Part shown: in pieces, positions 33,175 to 45,147 of the stretch
Numbering within the stretch: position 1 is the first letter of the stretch
Layout of the letters: each line of letters starts with the position of its first letter
From: Heterodera schachtii
Taxonomy: Eukaryota > Nematoda > Chromadorea > Rhabditida > Heteroderidae
Length of the DNA stretch: 64,000 bases
Reading direction: 5' to 3'
NCBI GenBank assembly: GCA_023374025.1
Contig: SIJG01000020.1
Span: 526,004-590,003 of the forward strand
The notes under the pieces: generated by a model
What the model saw: the letters and a program-made list of their open reading frames with translations, nothing else
The model's database searches: none
Told to the model about the DNA's origin: nothing
Position numbers and translations under genes: made by a program

Positions 33175-33961
33175 CCATACAAAACCGAGAAAGATCAGTC
33201 AATTTGGGAACTTTTTGTCCATGAAATTTGGCCCATTTTTGCGACGAACATTCGCCACTTGAGCTTTGACGATGGCGATTATTTGGACAATTTACGTCGT
33301 CACACATCACCGACAATTCTCACTGATCTTGATCAATTGAATTCAATCGATTCTGGTGCTCTGTGCCCAGAAGGAATTGCCGATTTTGATGTGCTGAATC
33401 CAACTGCTGGCCAAGCGTTGTCCAAATGGTTACACACTCCGACCACCAATGGCCAACCGAAGCGATTGTATCGTAATTGTTCTTTTGGTCAACCAAATCC
33501 CGAATGGGTCAACAACTTCAAAGAGGTGTCCCGCCATATTTTCTATAAACTTTTGTTTTACCATTTTGTTTAGGCATTTCGCCGTGCCACCACTTCTGTC
33601 ACTTACCAATTTCAACTTTGTTTTTGCGCGACAACAATGCCAATTGAACAATTTGAATTGTTGAACGAATGGACAAAAGAAAAGCTGACACTGAAACAGA
33701 GCAAAGAATTAGGCTATGATTGCCTGTATAATTGGCTGTTGCAACGGTGCCCAATTGGGGAGACTGCGAAAATTCGGATGCCAATTTGAACAATAGCACT
33801 TTTGATCTGTGGTTTTTAGATAAATCCATTGGGTGAGCAGCAACAGCATTTGAATTTTATCGAAAATAAAATATTTAATTAATTTTAGGCCATTGTCGCC
33901 ACCAGCGGAAGAAGAAAAAGAAGAAGATGAAGCGGATCAAAGCAACAAAAATATCGTCTGA
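33175..33961 (+). pseudogene. F-box-like family, 5'-truncated copy G1
   Basis: Similarity to gene G4 begins mid-exon at 33175 (PYKTEKDQSIWEL, HEIWPIFATNIRHLSF); a TAG lies just before. Exon 3 remnant 33175-33525, exon 4 33574-33832, exon 5 33889-33961 keep their splice sites. A frameshift near 33770 gives TGA where relatives read ANLNNSTF. The F-box exon is absent. Confidence 0.75.
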
Positions 33962-34592
33962 TTAAGTGTGCGGAAATGAATGAATGAATTAATTATATTT
34001 GAGAAATTATCGCTCTCATTTTGTTGTGCTTATTTTCTCTCAGAAATGCTTTTGTTAATTCTTTCGTTCCAATTATATAAAACATTCATTTTATTGGCTT
34101 TTTGTTGAACAATTTATTAATTATCAGTGAAACGATTATCTATATAGGGCATCCAAAAATACGGACATAAATCGCGAAATATGGAAAAAATGGATATAGA
34201 AATTCATACTAGAGGCTTCAAACCAAGCTAAAAACATGGTTTTCGTGCGTTTCAGGCCTCCCACAGTCCATGAAAAAAATATGGATTTCCATATATAATT
34301 GGAAGCCCTAGTAATAAGTAGGGTTGCGATTTTTAATGACGAAGAATCTCGAAATAGTTATTGTTGAAAATAAGAAAATTTTAAATTTCCTCGCATGAGA
34401 GTCGATTTAAAGAAATGATAGATTTTGAATTTTATCAAAAACCATAGGGGGGAGGACCCTTTTGTTTTGTAAAAAAATTTTTGGATAAAAATCGTGAATA
34501 TATTTTTTATTCACCATAATTGTGCTATTAATGAAACAATGGGAAAAAATGGGAAAAAGAAATTTTAATTTTTTCAGAAAATTCCTTACCGT

Positions 34593-34605
34593 CGATTCGT
34601 TTTGA
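34593..34605 (-). pseudogene. Solitary first exon of an F-box-like gene (ATG changed to ACG)
   Basis: Minus strand reads ACGAATCGACG|GTAAGG, equivalent to the first exon ATGAATCGACG|GTAAGG at 37077-37067. Its upstream DNA (34606-34990) matches 37078-37400. No second exon follows. Confidence 0.7.
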
Positions 34606-35050
34606 TGGTTCAATTAGCACAATTTGCCCTTTTTCCAATTGATTTGTTTGTCAAAAAAGGCAAAAATCTGTTGTTAACATAAAAAGAGAGAGTTGGGGAA
34701 AATGAGAGAGCAAAAAGAACGCAAGAAACAATTTTGAAACAGAAATTCATCACATTTTTTGTGCAAAAAAAACGGACGGAGATTTGTAAGAAAATATTGG
34801 TTTTTTCACTCTAATCCAATTTATCCGCTCAATTAATTTTTCATTAGACTACGGAGAACCCAGGAAAAAAATGTATTTACATAAAAAGGAAAGCCGTGAA
34901 ATTAAGCATTGAACAAAATCAGCAGAATACCCTACCCATTCCCCATTATTTAATGTACGCATAAATTAATGCGTTATGGCCATTATTTTTGGCCAACAAA
35001 TCATTTTAATCTCCTCCATCCGTTTTCAAATCTTTCACTTTTATTTTGGT

Positions 35051-35061
35051 AGGTATATAAA
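35051..35061 (+). promoter_or_regulatory. TATA box of F-box-like gene G2
   Basis: AGGTATATAAAGACG is about 45 bp before the ATG at 35100, a normal distance for a short 5' leader. Confidence 0.7.
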
Positions 35062-35099
35062 GACGTAGAAAGATTTTTTGGATGCAGAATACCGCAAAA

Positions 35100-36414
35100 A
35101 TGAACAGACGGTAATTAATTTTTTTGAAAAATCACTTTCATTAATTTTTTACGAATTTCAGTTGGATTTGTAGCGATGTTTGGATGAACATTCTCCCATC
35201 ATTTGACCATGCTCAACTCGGACTCAAAATGGCATTGCTTTCCGACCGTTTCGACATTTTAGTGGACAAACATTTTGATGGAAAAAGCGAATTGACAATT
35301 TGGAGACGTATCAGAATTAAAAAGGACATTGGACCAAAACCGAAAATGTCTGTATGGATGGATGGATGCAAATTTGTGGATTTTCCGTTGCCGAACCGTC
35401 CGATGCCAAACAAACTTCGCTTTAAATACCTCATGATTGAGTAATTTTCAACTCTTTTTTGTTTATATTAGTGCATTTTTATATTTCTTCAGATACATTG
35501 ACCATTCTGTGCTCGCATTTCTTCGTTCCAACAAACAAATTTGGGACAGAATGGGCACCAAATTGGAATTGTTTATTGAAAATAACCTGACAATTTGGGA
35601 TGTTCTTGTTCATGAAATTTGGCCAATTTTTGCACAAAATATTCGCCAATTGTACTTTCCTAATGCCGATGATTTGGGCAATTTGCGTCGCCGCACTTCG
35701 CCGACGATTCTCACTGATCTTGACCAATTGAATTCAATTAATTCTGTTGGTCTGTGCCCAGATGGAATTGCTGACGATGGCCCAAATGCAACTGCCAGGC
35801 AAGCGTTGTCCAAATGGTTGCACATGCCGAGCAAAAATGGACAACCGAAGCGATTCTATCGCCATGATTATATGGGTCCACCAAATCTCGAATGGGTCAA
35901 CGACTTCAAAGAGGTCGTCTCGCCATAATTTCGTCAAATTGTTTTGTTTTTATCAATTTTTTTTAGACATTTCGCCTTGCCACCACTTCAGTCAGTTACA
36001 CAATTCAACTTTATTTTCGTGTGGAACCAACGCCAAATGAACAATTTGAATTGGTGAACGAATGGACGAAAGAAAAGTTGACACTGAAACATAGCGAAGA
36101 AGACCATTTGATTAATTGTCTGTTGCAACGGTGCCCAATTGGGGAGACGGCGACGGCGCCAATTAAGTGGAAAAACCGCGAAAATTCTGGTGCCAATTTG
36201 AACTATATTTCAGATTTGATCTGCGGTATGCCAATTATTCGGGTGCCAATGTGAACAAAATCCTATTTGATTTGTGGGGTGGAAATCGTTGCATTGGGTG
36301 AGCAGCAACAGCAATTTTTGATTGTCAAATTAATTAATTTTAGTCCATTGTCGCCACCAGCGGAAGAGGAAAAAGAAGAAGCGGATCAAAGCAATGGAAA
36401 TAATTATATTTGAG
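35100..36414 (+). CDS. F-box-like protein G2 (nematode-expanded family)
   Basis: Exon 1 is only 11 bases (35100-35110, ATGAACAGACG). Exon 2 (35162-35440) encodes an F-box-like helix set (WICSDVWMNILPSFDHAQLG, LKMALLSDRFDILVDKHFDG) then FPLPNRPMPNK. Exon 3 (35493-35913) gives YIDHSVLAFLRSN, HEIWPIFAQNIRQL and SPTILTDLDQLNSI. Exon 4 starts 35967 (TFRLATTSVSYTIQLYF, NEQFELVNEWTKEKLTL, LLQRCPIGET). F-boxes recruit Skp1 in SCF ubiquitin ligases; the C-terminal part is family-specific and its target unknown. In exon 4 an extra segment brings TGA at 36252-36254, before the donor at 36297, so the acidic last exon (about 36344-36414) seems untranslated. That may mark early decay. Confidence 0.7.
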
Positions 36415-36439
36415 AAATGATCGATCTCATCAATAGGAA

Positions 36440-37077
36440 ACGGATTTTATGCCATCATTTTCTCTTAGAAATGCTTTTGTTGATTTTTTCGTTCGAATAA
36501 ACATTGGTCCGTCCAATTTGTTTGAATTTACCAAATGATTTGCAGAAAATTTTTTGTCCAAAAAAACATCCCAAATCTGCTTAACATCCTCAGTAAATGA
36601 TGATGGTCCAAATCCAATTTGGTGCATTTTCTGTCCCAAATTGGCTTGTTTGAACGGAGAAATGTGATCACGGAATGGTCAATGTAACTGAAGAAAGATA
36701 AAATGCTTTAATACACACAGATTATTTATTTTATTACGCAATCCGAAGGTCCTCAAAACTGATTTTGTTGGGCATCGGACGGTCGGGTAACGGAAATGCC
36801 ACCCTTTTGCCATCAATCCGTACAGACATTTTCGATATTGGTCCTTCGTCCTTGCAAATTGTGATTGTTCTCCAAATTGTCAATTCGCTTTTGCCATCAA
36901 AATGTTTGTCCACCAAAACATCGAAGCGATCAGAAAGAAGTGCCATTTTGAGGCCGAGTTGGAGACGGTCAAAAGATGGGAGAATGTTCATCCAAACGTC
37001 GCTACAAAGCCAACGAAATCCGTAAAAAAAAATTAAATTAAAGTAATTTTTCAAAAATTTCCTTACCGTCGATTCAT
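36440..37077 (-). pseudogene. F-box-like family, broken copy G3
   Basis: Minus strand: exon 1 37077-37067 (ATGAATCGACG), exon 2 about 37013-36742 (WLCSDVWMNILPSFDRLQLG, DKHFDGKSELTIW, FPLPDRPMPNKISFEDL), then an exon starting near 36689 with YIDHSVITFLRSNKPIWDR that loses similarity and frame after about 80 bases. The rest of the gene is absent. It faces G2 tail-to-tail. Confidence 0.7.
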
Positions 37078-38402
37078 TTTGATGGTTCAATTAGCACAAT
37101 TTGCCCTTTTCCAATTGATTTGTTTGTCAAAAAGGCAAAAATCTGTTGTTAACTTAAAACAGAGACAATTAGGAAAAATGAGAGAGTAAAAACAATTCTG
37201 AAACAGAATAAACCATACAAAATTTGTAAAAAAAAAAAAAATTCTTTTTTTTTCATTCTAATTCAGTTTATCCGCTCAATTAATTTTTAATTAGGCTACG
37301 CAGAATCCATGAATTGTTTTTACATAAAAAAGGAAGCCTTGGTAAATTAACCATTGAACAATCAGCAAAACGCCTTTCCCTTTACTCTCTCTTTATGTAC
37401 GCATAATTTGGAAAGAAATAAAAATTCGCAAGGACATTGGACCAAAAGCGAAATTAAAACTTTGTTGTCTCGCCCCGCCATCCAATTTTTTATGATGACA
37501 AAAATTCATTGGTAATCTTCGACCTCGGCGGAACTTCTCCAGACTTTTTTTTTACAACAAAAACAATTTTCCCACAACAACCAGCGATTAAACCCCCCAA
37601 AAATTAATTAATTTTTGACATTTTCTTTCATTTTGCCTTGCAAGTTTTTCTAAAATCCCTTAAATTTGATGAAACTTGTTAACAAACATTCAAAAAAATT
37701 TGCTGCATTATTTTTCAAAAAAAAAAATTTGATGGACTGAAGGGCACCAAATTTTCTAAATAATGTATTGACAAAATTTCTCCAAAAATACCATTTTGTA
37801 CATACAGTCATGGTCAAATGTTTATCTACACAACACCTGGTTTCCAAATAGGGGATTTTCGGTGGTCGTTGATCACGGAATTGACATCAATTTGATCACT
37901 TCCAAATCTGGAACCCTAATTCGAACAAAGTCAAAATCTAAAATTTTCAAAATTCACATTTATGTTTCGAATCTGAACAGAATTATCAATTTTTGATTTG
38001 AGTTTTTGGGATTAACTTAATCTATAAAGGCCACCTAAACTGGGGATAAGTGCCTAATTTTCTTAATTGATTCATCAAATCTCTTCTAACAACAATTGAA
38101 TCAAACAACACAATTGAATTCTTACATTAGTACATTCACAATACACAGATGGCACATATTCAGACATTGGTAACATCACATGATGGCATTTTGGGTGAAA
38201 ATTATACATATACAAACAAATCGGATGGATTTGACGGGGGATCAATTTCATTATACAACACATAAATGGGGGCCACACTCTCTGTTGATGGGCACAATTA
38301 TCCGTGATTTAATTAATTAGTATCCTCTGCAAAAATTCTCATCCATTCCGATCGCCTCTTTTCTCCATGCCGTTGTTGTAGTTGTACCACGCGTCACGTC
38401 AT
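37078..38402. other. Spacer with dispersed repeat
   Basis: 37078-37400 is the G3 upstream region, paralogous to 34606-34990. From about 38020 to 38240 lies an interspersed repeat (GGCACATATTCAGACATTGG, GATGGCATTTTGGGTGAAA) with an inverted relative at about 57935-58110. Nothing coding recognised. Confidence 0.5.
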
Positions 38403-39143
38403 TCAGTCACTGCCGCTGCTTGAGAGGCTTGAGGAGCTGCTGCTGGCCGAATTCCCACCATGGCGAGTCGTTCTGTTGTTGTTGGCATTCGTCGTCGTCG
38501 TCGTCACTTCCGCGCCGCCGCCCAACGGTCTGTTTGTCGCTGAAAAACATGATAAAAAATTATATGTTGCTGTAACAAAAATGCCAAAAAAAAAAAATCA
38601 TTATGTTACGTTCATTCCCCGCCGTGCCCGCCATGAAGATTTCTCTCAGCTCAGCTTCTGTCATTTGGCCACGACCGGGCACATCCAACACTCCGTGCGT
38701 GACGGTAGTAACTCTCCGCGCACTCCGTCCACGCTGTGGCTTTCTCGGACGTCCACGCCCACGCTTCTTGGCCGACTTGGACCGCTTCTTTGGCGTCGCT
38801 TTGCGCGCCACCATCCGGCGACGTCGGCGTGACGCTTTCCTGGCGGACGATGCACGGCGCGACACTCGGCGAGACGCGTTCCTGACGGACGACGCACGGC
38901 GCGACACTCGGCGAGACGTGTTCCTGGCGGACGGCGAACGACGACCCGTTGCCCTGTTGCCGGTTGCTCTTCTGCTCGCGGAACGACGACCCGTATGTGT
39001 TGAACGGCTTCGACTACGACCAGCAGCAGCAGCAGCAGTTGAAGTCGTACGACGAGTTCGCTGAACGGGGAAGAGAAAAATGAATGGTGGTGGAAAAAGC
39101 GCATAAAAATTGTGGGAGGGATCACCGATCTTGAAGAAGTCAT
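38403..39143 (-). CDS. Arg/Ser/Lys-rich chromatin-like protein with AT-hook
   Basis: Three exons on minus: 39143-39126 (MTSSRS), 39060-38610 and 38539-38403, 201 residues. The N-terminal half is Arg-Ser rich with repeated RRVSRRASS and RNASRR units; the middle has KKRSKSAKKRGRGRPRKPQR, with the AT-hook core RGRPRK. Then comes VLDVPGRGQMTEAELREIFM and a Thr/Asn/Ser-rich tail. This composition suggests a nuclear DNA-binding protein, like protamine or linker-histone-like sperm proteins. RRxS sites could be phosphorylated. A 51-bp-type internal repeat (RRVSRRASSxRxAS) points to expansion by slippage. Start chosen because the first ATG after a plausible leader splices in phase 0. No orthologue is recognised. 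Confidence 0.7.
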
Positions 39144-39958
39144 CTCTCGTCGATGAGGGGGGAAGAAGCTGTTGACGAATTGAAATTGTGTTGTGATAGC
39201 GCAACAGAGAGCAGAGAGAGAGAGAGGGGGAAAAATGTGTAAACGCTAAAATTTAATTGAACGAATTTTATTTAGGAAAATTTGAAATTTCTATAAAAAT
39301 TGTTAAGGGAGAGGGGGGTCTGCTGAAGGCACCCTTTTAGGTTAAAGTTGCATCCAAAATTATCCGGAAATTTATGGATTGATTTACATTTTTAAATGGA
39401 AAAGAAAAGACTCAAAATCAGAGTTGTTGGGAATCTGAATACAGACAGACACACTTCTAGATTAGATTTACATCCAAAAATCCGGAAATAATGTAATAAT
39501 TTACCTTTTTTTGGTCTAAGCCTTAGAAATTCTTTGAAAACATTAAGGGCCATTTTGTTTTTCTATTTAACGCTCTAAGATAAAAAAAAACACTAAGGGT
39601 TTCTCTGGTTTTCTATCGAAAACTCTAACCTAAATTCCCAAAAAGTGGTAGAACATCAAAAAAGGGGAAAGGTCAAAAATGGACAGAAGAGATGAATGAA
39701 TTTGATGAATTCGAACCAAAAATGGAAAAGACTCAAAATTTCATCAATTTATACTTTTTGAAAACAACGATTGACAAATTTATGAAAATTTCTGCGTATT
39801 TAAGCGGTGAATTTCCCATCAAAATCATCCATTCATTCAATTGCATTCACTTCCATTGTTTCTCCATCGGTCGAGTCGTCTTCCTGTACAATAAAAATAA
39901 TTCCCGTCAGTTTTCTCGTTTTTTTAAAATGAATTAAATTTTGTGCCCTTTTGTCAGG
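39144..39958. other. Intergenic region between divergent genes
   Basis: Holds the upstream regions of the basic-protein gene (minus) and the RING gene (plus). A GA-rich run sits at 39205-39232. No clear TATA box; nothing else recognised. Confidence 0.4.
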
Positions 39959-40762
39959 ATGGTCAGAGCAACAACGGCCAGGACAAGGGCATCAGCAGCG
40001 CGAGCACGGAGCATCAAAATCAATCGTCGAAATGCCAAGAAAGCGCGTGCCGCAATTGGACGAGCCGGACATGTGAGTGACGCGCGAGGGGGGGGGGGGG
40101 GCAATTAACACACTAATTGATTCAAGGAGGGCAATTTTTAAATGTGCCAATTTTTCAGTCAGGCAATGCGATGGGACGCGAGAAGTGCATGATGTGCCTG
40201 TGCAAAGTGAGCGACATGACGCGTGTGACCATGGGCTGTGTGCACCAATTTCACCGCAGGTGGAGGAGGGGCTAATTCTGATTAATTTAGAATCCATGGT
40301 CCCCGAATTCGAACAAGTCTAAATGTCGAATTTTCCTGGCCAAAATGCCGGTAGTTTTGCGTTTTCTTGTCACCGAATTCGAAATCCGTTCCGATCAATT
40401 TCGAACCCATGATCCCCGAATTCGAACAAGTCTAAAAGCCGAGTAGTTTTCCTGGCCTTTGCCTTTTTCTGATCATGATTACTATGTAAAATCCGTTCCG
40501 ATCAGTTTTGAACCGCTGCGAATCCCCGAAATTGACAAGGAAACTGAGGATGGAATTTTATGGATTTTTTTGGGGCCCAAAAACCCAAATTTTTGACATG
40601 GTTGATTTCGGGTAAATGCAACGCTTATCATCATTATCCCCGTCAAGGTGCCTGTACCGCTGGCTCAAATACAACACCAACTGTCCTGTGTGCCGCTACA
40701 ATTTCATGAGCGCAATTCCCCCTGAAGAACCGGAAGAACCGCACCAGTGGCAAGGCGACTGA
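39959..40762 (+). CDS. Small RING-H2 zinc-finger protein (putative E3 ligase)
   Basis: Exons 39959-40072, 40159-40259 and 40648-40762 give 109 residues in frame. The N-terminus is basic (ARTRASAARARSIKINRR). The RING-H2 reads EKCMMCLCKV...MGCVHQFHRRCLYRW...NCPVCRYNF, giving ligands C-C-C-H-H-C-C-C with CxxC, CxHxxHxxC and CPxC spacing. The tail is acidic (PPEEPEEPHQWQGD). RING-H2 domains bind E2 enzymes and transfer ubiquitin. The ATG lies just after a TTGTCAG, so an upstream exon or trans-splicing there cannot be excluded. Intron 2 contains short direct repeats (CCCCGAATTCGAACAAGTCT). Confidence 0.75.
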
Positions 40763-42073
40763 TCGATCCATCATTGAAAATCTGTGTACCACCCGTAATG
40801 TGTAATATTATGTATTTGAATCTGTACCACCCATAATGTGTATTATGTATGTATATTGTATATGTTCTGTATGTTGTTCGGGACCGGGACTTGGTACTGA
40901 AAGAAATGTACGCTTGTGTGCCTAAGTCCCGGTTTTGAGGGTCGGGGTCACTTCGCCGTGGCCAACTCGCCGCGAGAAACTCGCCGCGGGGCCAACTCGC
41001 CGCGGCGCTATCTCGCCGCCGTCCAACTCGCCGCGCCTTGTTTTTTGGCTATCTCGCCGCCAGATTTTTTCATTGAAATTTTACCTCATTATTTTGATAT
41101 ATAGTAATTAAAAAATGCATTATGTTTATTTCAAAAGAATCTTTAAAATAATAAACACGGGTCCATAACACTATTCGAAATCAGAAAATCAACAATTTTG
41201 TTCATCAAAATTTTCGATAATGTTCAATTGCGTTTGACAGTCTTCCGAAATTTTTTTCTTCGTGCTTTTTAACCATTCACGCACGATTTTTAAACTTGTT
41301 TTGAAGCTTTTAGCTTGAACTTTTTTCTGCCTTTTTTTGCCGTTTGGTGCCTTTTGCATGCCTTTTTAGTATTTTTGAAAAAATGGAAACTTTTGCAAAT
41401 TTTTCTTATCATATTTTATTACAATTTCCAAGAAAATTTTTCCAGCGGCGCCTATCGGCACCGCCGGACCCCCAGTTATACCTTGGTTTTTTTTTTAATT
41501 TTAACACCATTGATCAAACGCGTCCATGGACGGTAAAAAAAATGGGAAATGACAAATGGTCGATCATTAGGGAATGGGAATTGATCGGATAATTAATGCT
41601 CCTCATACTTTTTGTTGATTCTTTGTTTGAATACATTTAATTTGATTGGATTTGTGGGACTTTTACACAGATTTTTTAAACCTGAAAATCATCACTGATT
41701 CTGAGCTCAAATTCTTATCGGCTTTTGGCGAATGAATGAAATGAATGAGGAGGAAAAAAGAAACAAAGGCATTTTTATACAAAAATATTAGCGTAGGTAT
41801 ATTTGAGTACCGATGAGGAAAAACCATTTATAAAAGGCAGAGAAAATTGACAGTTAATGTCATTTGTTTGTTTTGCAATCATAATTTATGATGACTAATT
41901 AATTGTAAGCGTGCTCAGCTAATATTGCCGCAAAAGTAATATTTTACTCAATCATAATTTACGACTAATTAAAAAATTTAAAAACAAATCCACGCTTCAT
42001 TTTTGTGCAATTTTTCCAAAAAATTTTCGTAATTTTAGACTAAATTATTATTATTAAATCTCTGCGTGGCGCC
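40763..42073. other. Spacer with GC-rich repeat and F-box-like 3'-flank remnant
   Basis: 40945-41065 consists of degenerate CAACTCGCCGCG units. 41443-41468 is an inverted copy of the interspersed palindrome. 41535-41640 (AAATGACAAATGGTCGATCA, TAATTAATGCTCCTCATA) matches the 3' flank of G4 at 43490-43585, so another family member once stood here. No gene body. Confidence 0.55.
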
Positions 42074-43473
42074 ATGAAAAAGAATTGTCGAACTTCGAGG
42101 AAAATGTAAGCCAAATTTTCCCCACTTCTATTGCAAATGATTTTTGGCATTTCATTCAGTTGGGTGTGCAACGACGTTTTGATGGATGTTCTCCCATTTT
42201 TTGACCGTCCTCAACTTGGTCTCAAATTGGCATTGCTTTCGCCCCGTTTCAATGCTTTGGTGGACAAACATTTTGACGGCAAACACGAATTGACGCTTTG
42301 GAGAGAGACCATAATTCACAAACACGCCGGACCAGTGCCAAAATTATCTGTTCTGATCGATGACAAATTTGTGGGCTTTCCGTTACCGGACCGTCCGATG
42401 CACAACAAAATCCGCTTTGACGACCTTTCAATCGAGTAAATCCAAACAAAATTCAAAAAATGATTAAATGCTAAGTGATTCATTCCCTTTAAGATACATC
42501 GATCATTCCGTCATCACATTTCTCCGTGCCAATCACCAAATTTTCAACAAAGGCACCGATTTGTATTTGTATTTGGGTTTGCCGTACGCCCGTAATGCCA
42601 AGAATGACCAGCCAATTTGGAATGTTATTGGCCATGAAATTTGGCCCATTTTTGCGCCAACCATTCGCAATTTGAATTTTTATGGTGAACATGCTCTTGA
42701 AGATTTACGTCGCCACATTTCGCCGACAATTCTCACTGATTTCAACATCAATTCAATCGATTCAAGTGATTTGTTGCCCGATGTGATCGCTAATGATGGA
42801 CTAAATGCAACTGCCGGGCAAGCGCTGTCAAAATGGTTGAACACGCCGAGAAAAGATGGAAAGCCAAAGCAACTGAATTGTCGAGATCATTCAAAACCAC
42901 CACATATCACATGGATCAACGGGTTCAAAGAGGTGTGTGTCCAAACATTTTTTAAATATAATATTTGGATTAATTGCCATTTGTTTTTCGTTTTTTCCAT
43001 TGTTTAGGCATTTCTCCATGCCACCACCACTTCTTCGACCAGTTACATAATTCGACTTGAGGACTTTAAAACAGCGGGAAATGAGTCATTTGAATTGATC
43101 AATGAACGGACCAACGAAAAGCTGACATTGGAGAAAGAAGAAAATGATGATGAAAAAATGGAAGACGAAGATGATGATAACAGTGTTTATTGGCTGTTGA
43201 AGCGATGCACAATTGGGCAGACGATGACGACGGTTCAATGGGAGGACGACAATTTGAACAATGTCAGCTTTACGTTTTATAGTGGCACGAATACGAATTG
43301 CATTGGGTAAGTGGTGGTATGGCATTAGCTTTTGCTATAATAATAATAATAATCGAATTTTAATTGGACTTACCTAATTTAGGCAATTGTCTCCACCAAA
43401 GGCGGGCCAAAAGAATGCAAAAAATTGTCTGAAAATGAAACCCGGGCCCAGCGGACAGCGGAAGAAAAAGTGA
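42074..43473 (+). CDS. F-box-like protein G4 (intact family member)
   Basis: Five exons: 42074-42105, 42160-42435, 42494-42932, 43008-43306, 43383-43473, all joining in phase, about 378 residues. The N-terminus is basic, followed by an F-box-like segment WVCNDVLMDVLPFFDRPQLG, LKLALLSPRFNALVDKHFDG, then FPLPDRPMHNK, YIDHSVITFLRANHQIF, HEIWPIFAPTIRNLNF, SPTILTDFNINSIDSSD, an acidic EKEENDDEKMEDEDDDN insert, LLKRCTIGQTM and a basic tail (GPSGQRKKK). It is the reference for the broken copies G1, G3 and 48910-49772. Likely role: SCF substrate receptor, inferred only from the F-box-like start. The second half is also the left edge of a 6.0-kb tandem duplication. Confidence 0.8.
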
Positions 43474-44127
43474 ATGAACGAATTATTGGAAAATGACAAA
43501 TGGTCGATCATTAGGAATGGGAATTGATTGGATAATTAATGCTCCTCATATTTATTTGTTGTTTCTTTGTTTGAATACATTTAGGAAATTATTGTTTTGA
43601 TAGAAAGCCGAAATTCAACATTTTCGAAATTCTCACTTCTGTTCTAAAATCGATTAAAGAAGATAAATTTTGTCGCAGATCATTGAATATCAAAAAATGA
43701 TCATTTTGTACTGGGACGAACATAAAAGTGAATTTTGAGTTTTCGATATTTTCTTCGAATCTGAGTCCGCGGTTCGGAATTGCTCAAAACGGGGGTACTA
43801 ATGCACTTTACCAGACATAAATTTTTTTTTGTCTTATTAATTCATGTAAAATAGCTTCGGAGGGTTTTCAGCATCGCTGATTAAGAATCTGGCGTTCATT
43901 TCAACTAATTCCGTACACCAGAACCCGAAATCGAAAATTCATGTTTTGTAGATTTTTTGATGGAGTTAAAATGAGGAAGAGAAAGAGAGGAAATATTGCC
44001 CTTTTTCCCTTTCTATGTTTTCTCTGCTGCCCCACTGTTTCGCTTCTCTCTGATTTCTTTGCCAGTGTCTCACCATTCTCCTCCAATTTTGTTTCCTTTT
44101 TTTCTGTCCGTGTCCGCAAATTGTATA

Positions 44128-44410
44128 TAAAAGTGCCTAAAATTCTCAGTCAACCCAATCATTTCAAATGCATTTCGTTATTCCGAATTTTTTTTTTGTA
44201 CCACCTCAAATGTATGTACAAAGAATTAATTACCCCTTTTCTTTACGGATTTTCATGTCTTTTTTTCGCTTACAAATTAATTCTAAAATGAGTTCCAATT
44301 ATATATGGTATTTATCAAATATTCCATCTTTTGACAAATCTCTTACCCGAACTCGAGCAGAAAGACGAAAATTTAAATTTTTCGGATTTCTCTTTTTTGC
44401 TCAAATTTAA
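44128..44410 (+). other. TATA box and short open frame of uncertain status
   Basis: TGTATATAAAAGTGCC at about 44127-44142 is a good TATA box. Thirty bases later ATG 44168 opens an 80-codon frame ending RRKFKFFGFLFFAQI; the copy at 50456-50706 has the same C-terminal half. It could be the promoter and 5' leader of the one-TM gene at 45148. Coding status is doubtful. Confidence 0.35.
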
Positions 44411-44528
44411 GTTATAGATTCAAAATTGGATTAAATTGATGTCATATCAGGGACCCCCAAAACCCACCGTTGAACAAGTTTTACATAAATAGCAAAAGTG
44501 CCATGCATAAAATTGAAATGAACTTTTT

Positions 44529-45109
44529 GGTAATTCTGTACTTTATTGGTCCCTAAAGAAAAAGAGAAATATAGAGGGTTTTTTGCGATTCTGAATGGCA
44601 CTCGTGGGTTTTCGGGGGCGCTGATCACGAATATGACATCCATTTCGATCTATTTAGAATCCCGAACACGAACTTTTTTTTAATAAATTTTTTTAAAAAT
44701 TGTTAAAAACGTCTTCACTGGGGTTTTCGGGGTCGCCTAACCATTAATCTAACTTCAGTTTTGGTCAAAGTCGAAGCCCGGACCTGAATTCGACAAAAGG
44801 AGAAAATTAATTTTTCACCAAAATTCGCATTTGTTGTCCCAAATCTATTCAAATGAACGGAATATAATAGAAAATAAAAATTCACGGCAATTTACATCAT
44901 TTGAATTGATTTTGGCCAATACATATGGGTTTTGGTGAAAAATTAATTTTCTCCTTTTGTTCGAATTCGGGTTCGGGATTCTAAAAAAGTTGGAATGCAT
45001 GTCATATTCGTGATCAGCGCCCCCGAAAACCCCCGAGTGCCATTCAGAATCGCAAAAAACCTTCTATTTTTTTTCTTTTTTTTAGGGACCAATAAAGTAC
45101 AGGATTACC
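44529..45109. mobile_element. MITE, 581 bp, near-perfect 8-bp TSD, before the one-TM gene
   Basis: Ends GGTAATTCTGTACTTTATTG and GGTAATCCTGTACTTTATTG are inverted over about 150 bp with a CGCTGATCACGAATATGACA segment in each arm. Flanks AACTTTTT and AAATTTTT match at 7 of 8. A second copy is at 50823-51400 within the segmental duplication. Confidence 0.75.
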
Positions 45110-45147
45110 AAATTTTTTCCCTTTTTCAGCAATAATCAATCATAAAA

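Noticed and set aside
34145..34310. Possible hAT element with ends TAGGGCATCC and GGAAGCCCTA
   Set aside because: The ends look right, but the adjacent 8-mers (left TATCTATA, right GTAATAAG) do not match, so boundaries are not supported.
40900..41075. Repeated CTCGCCGCG block as a CRISPR-like array
   Set aside because: Units are irregular and spacers are only a few bases; the genome is eukaryotic.
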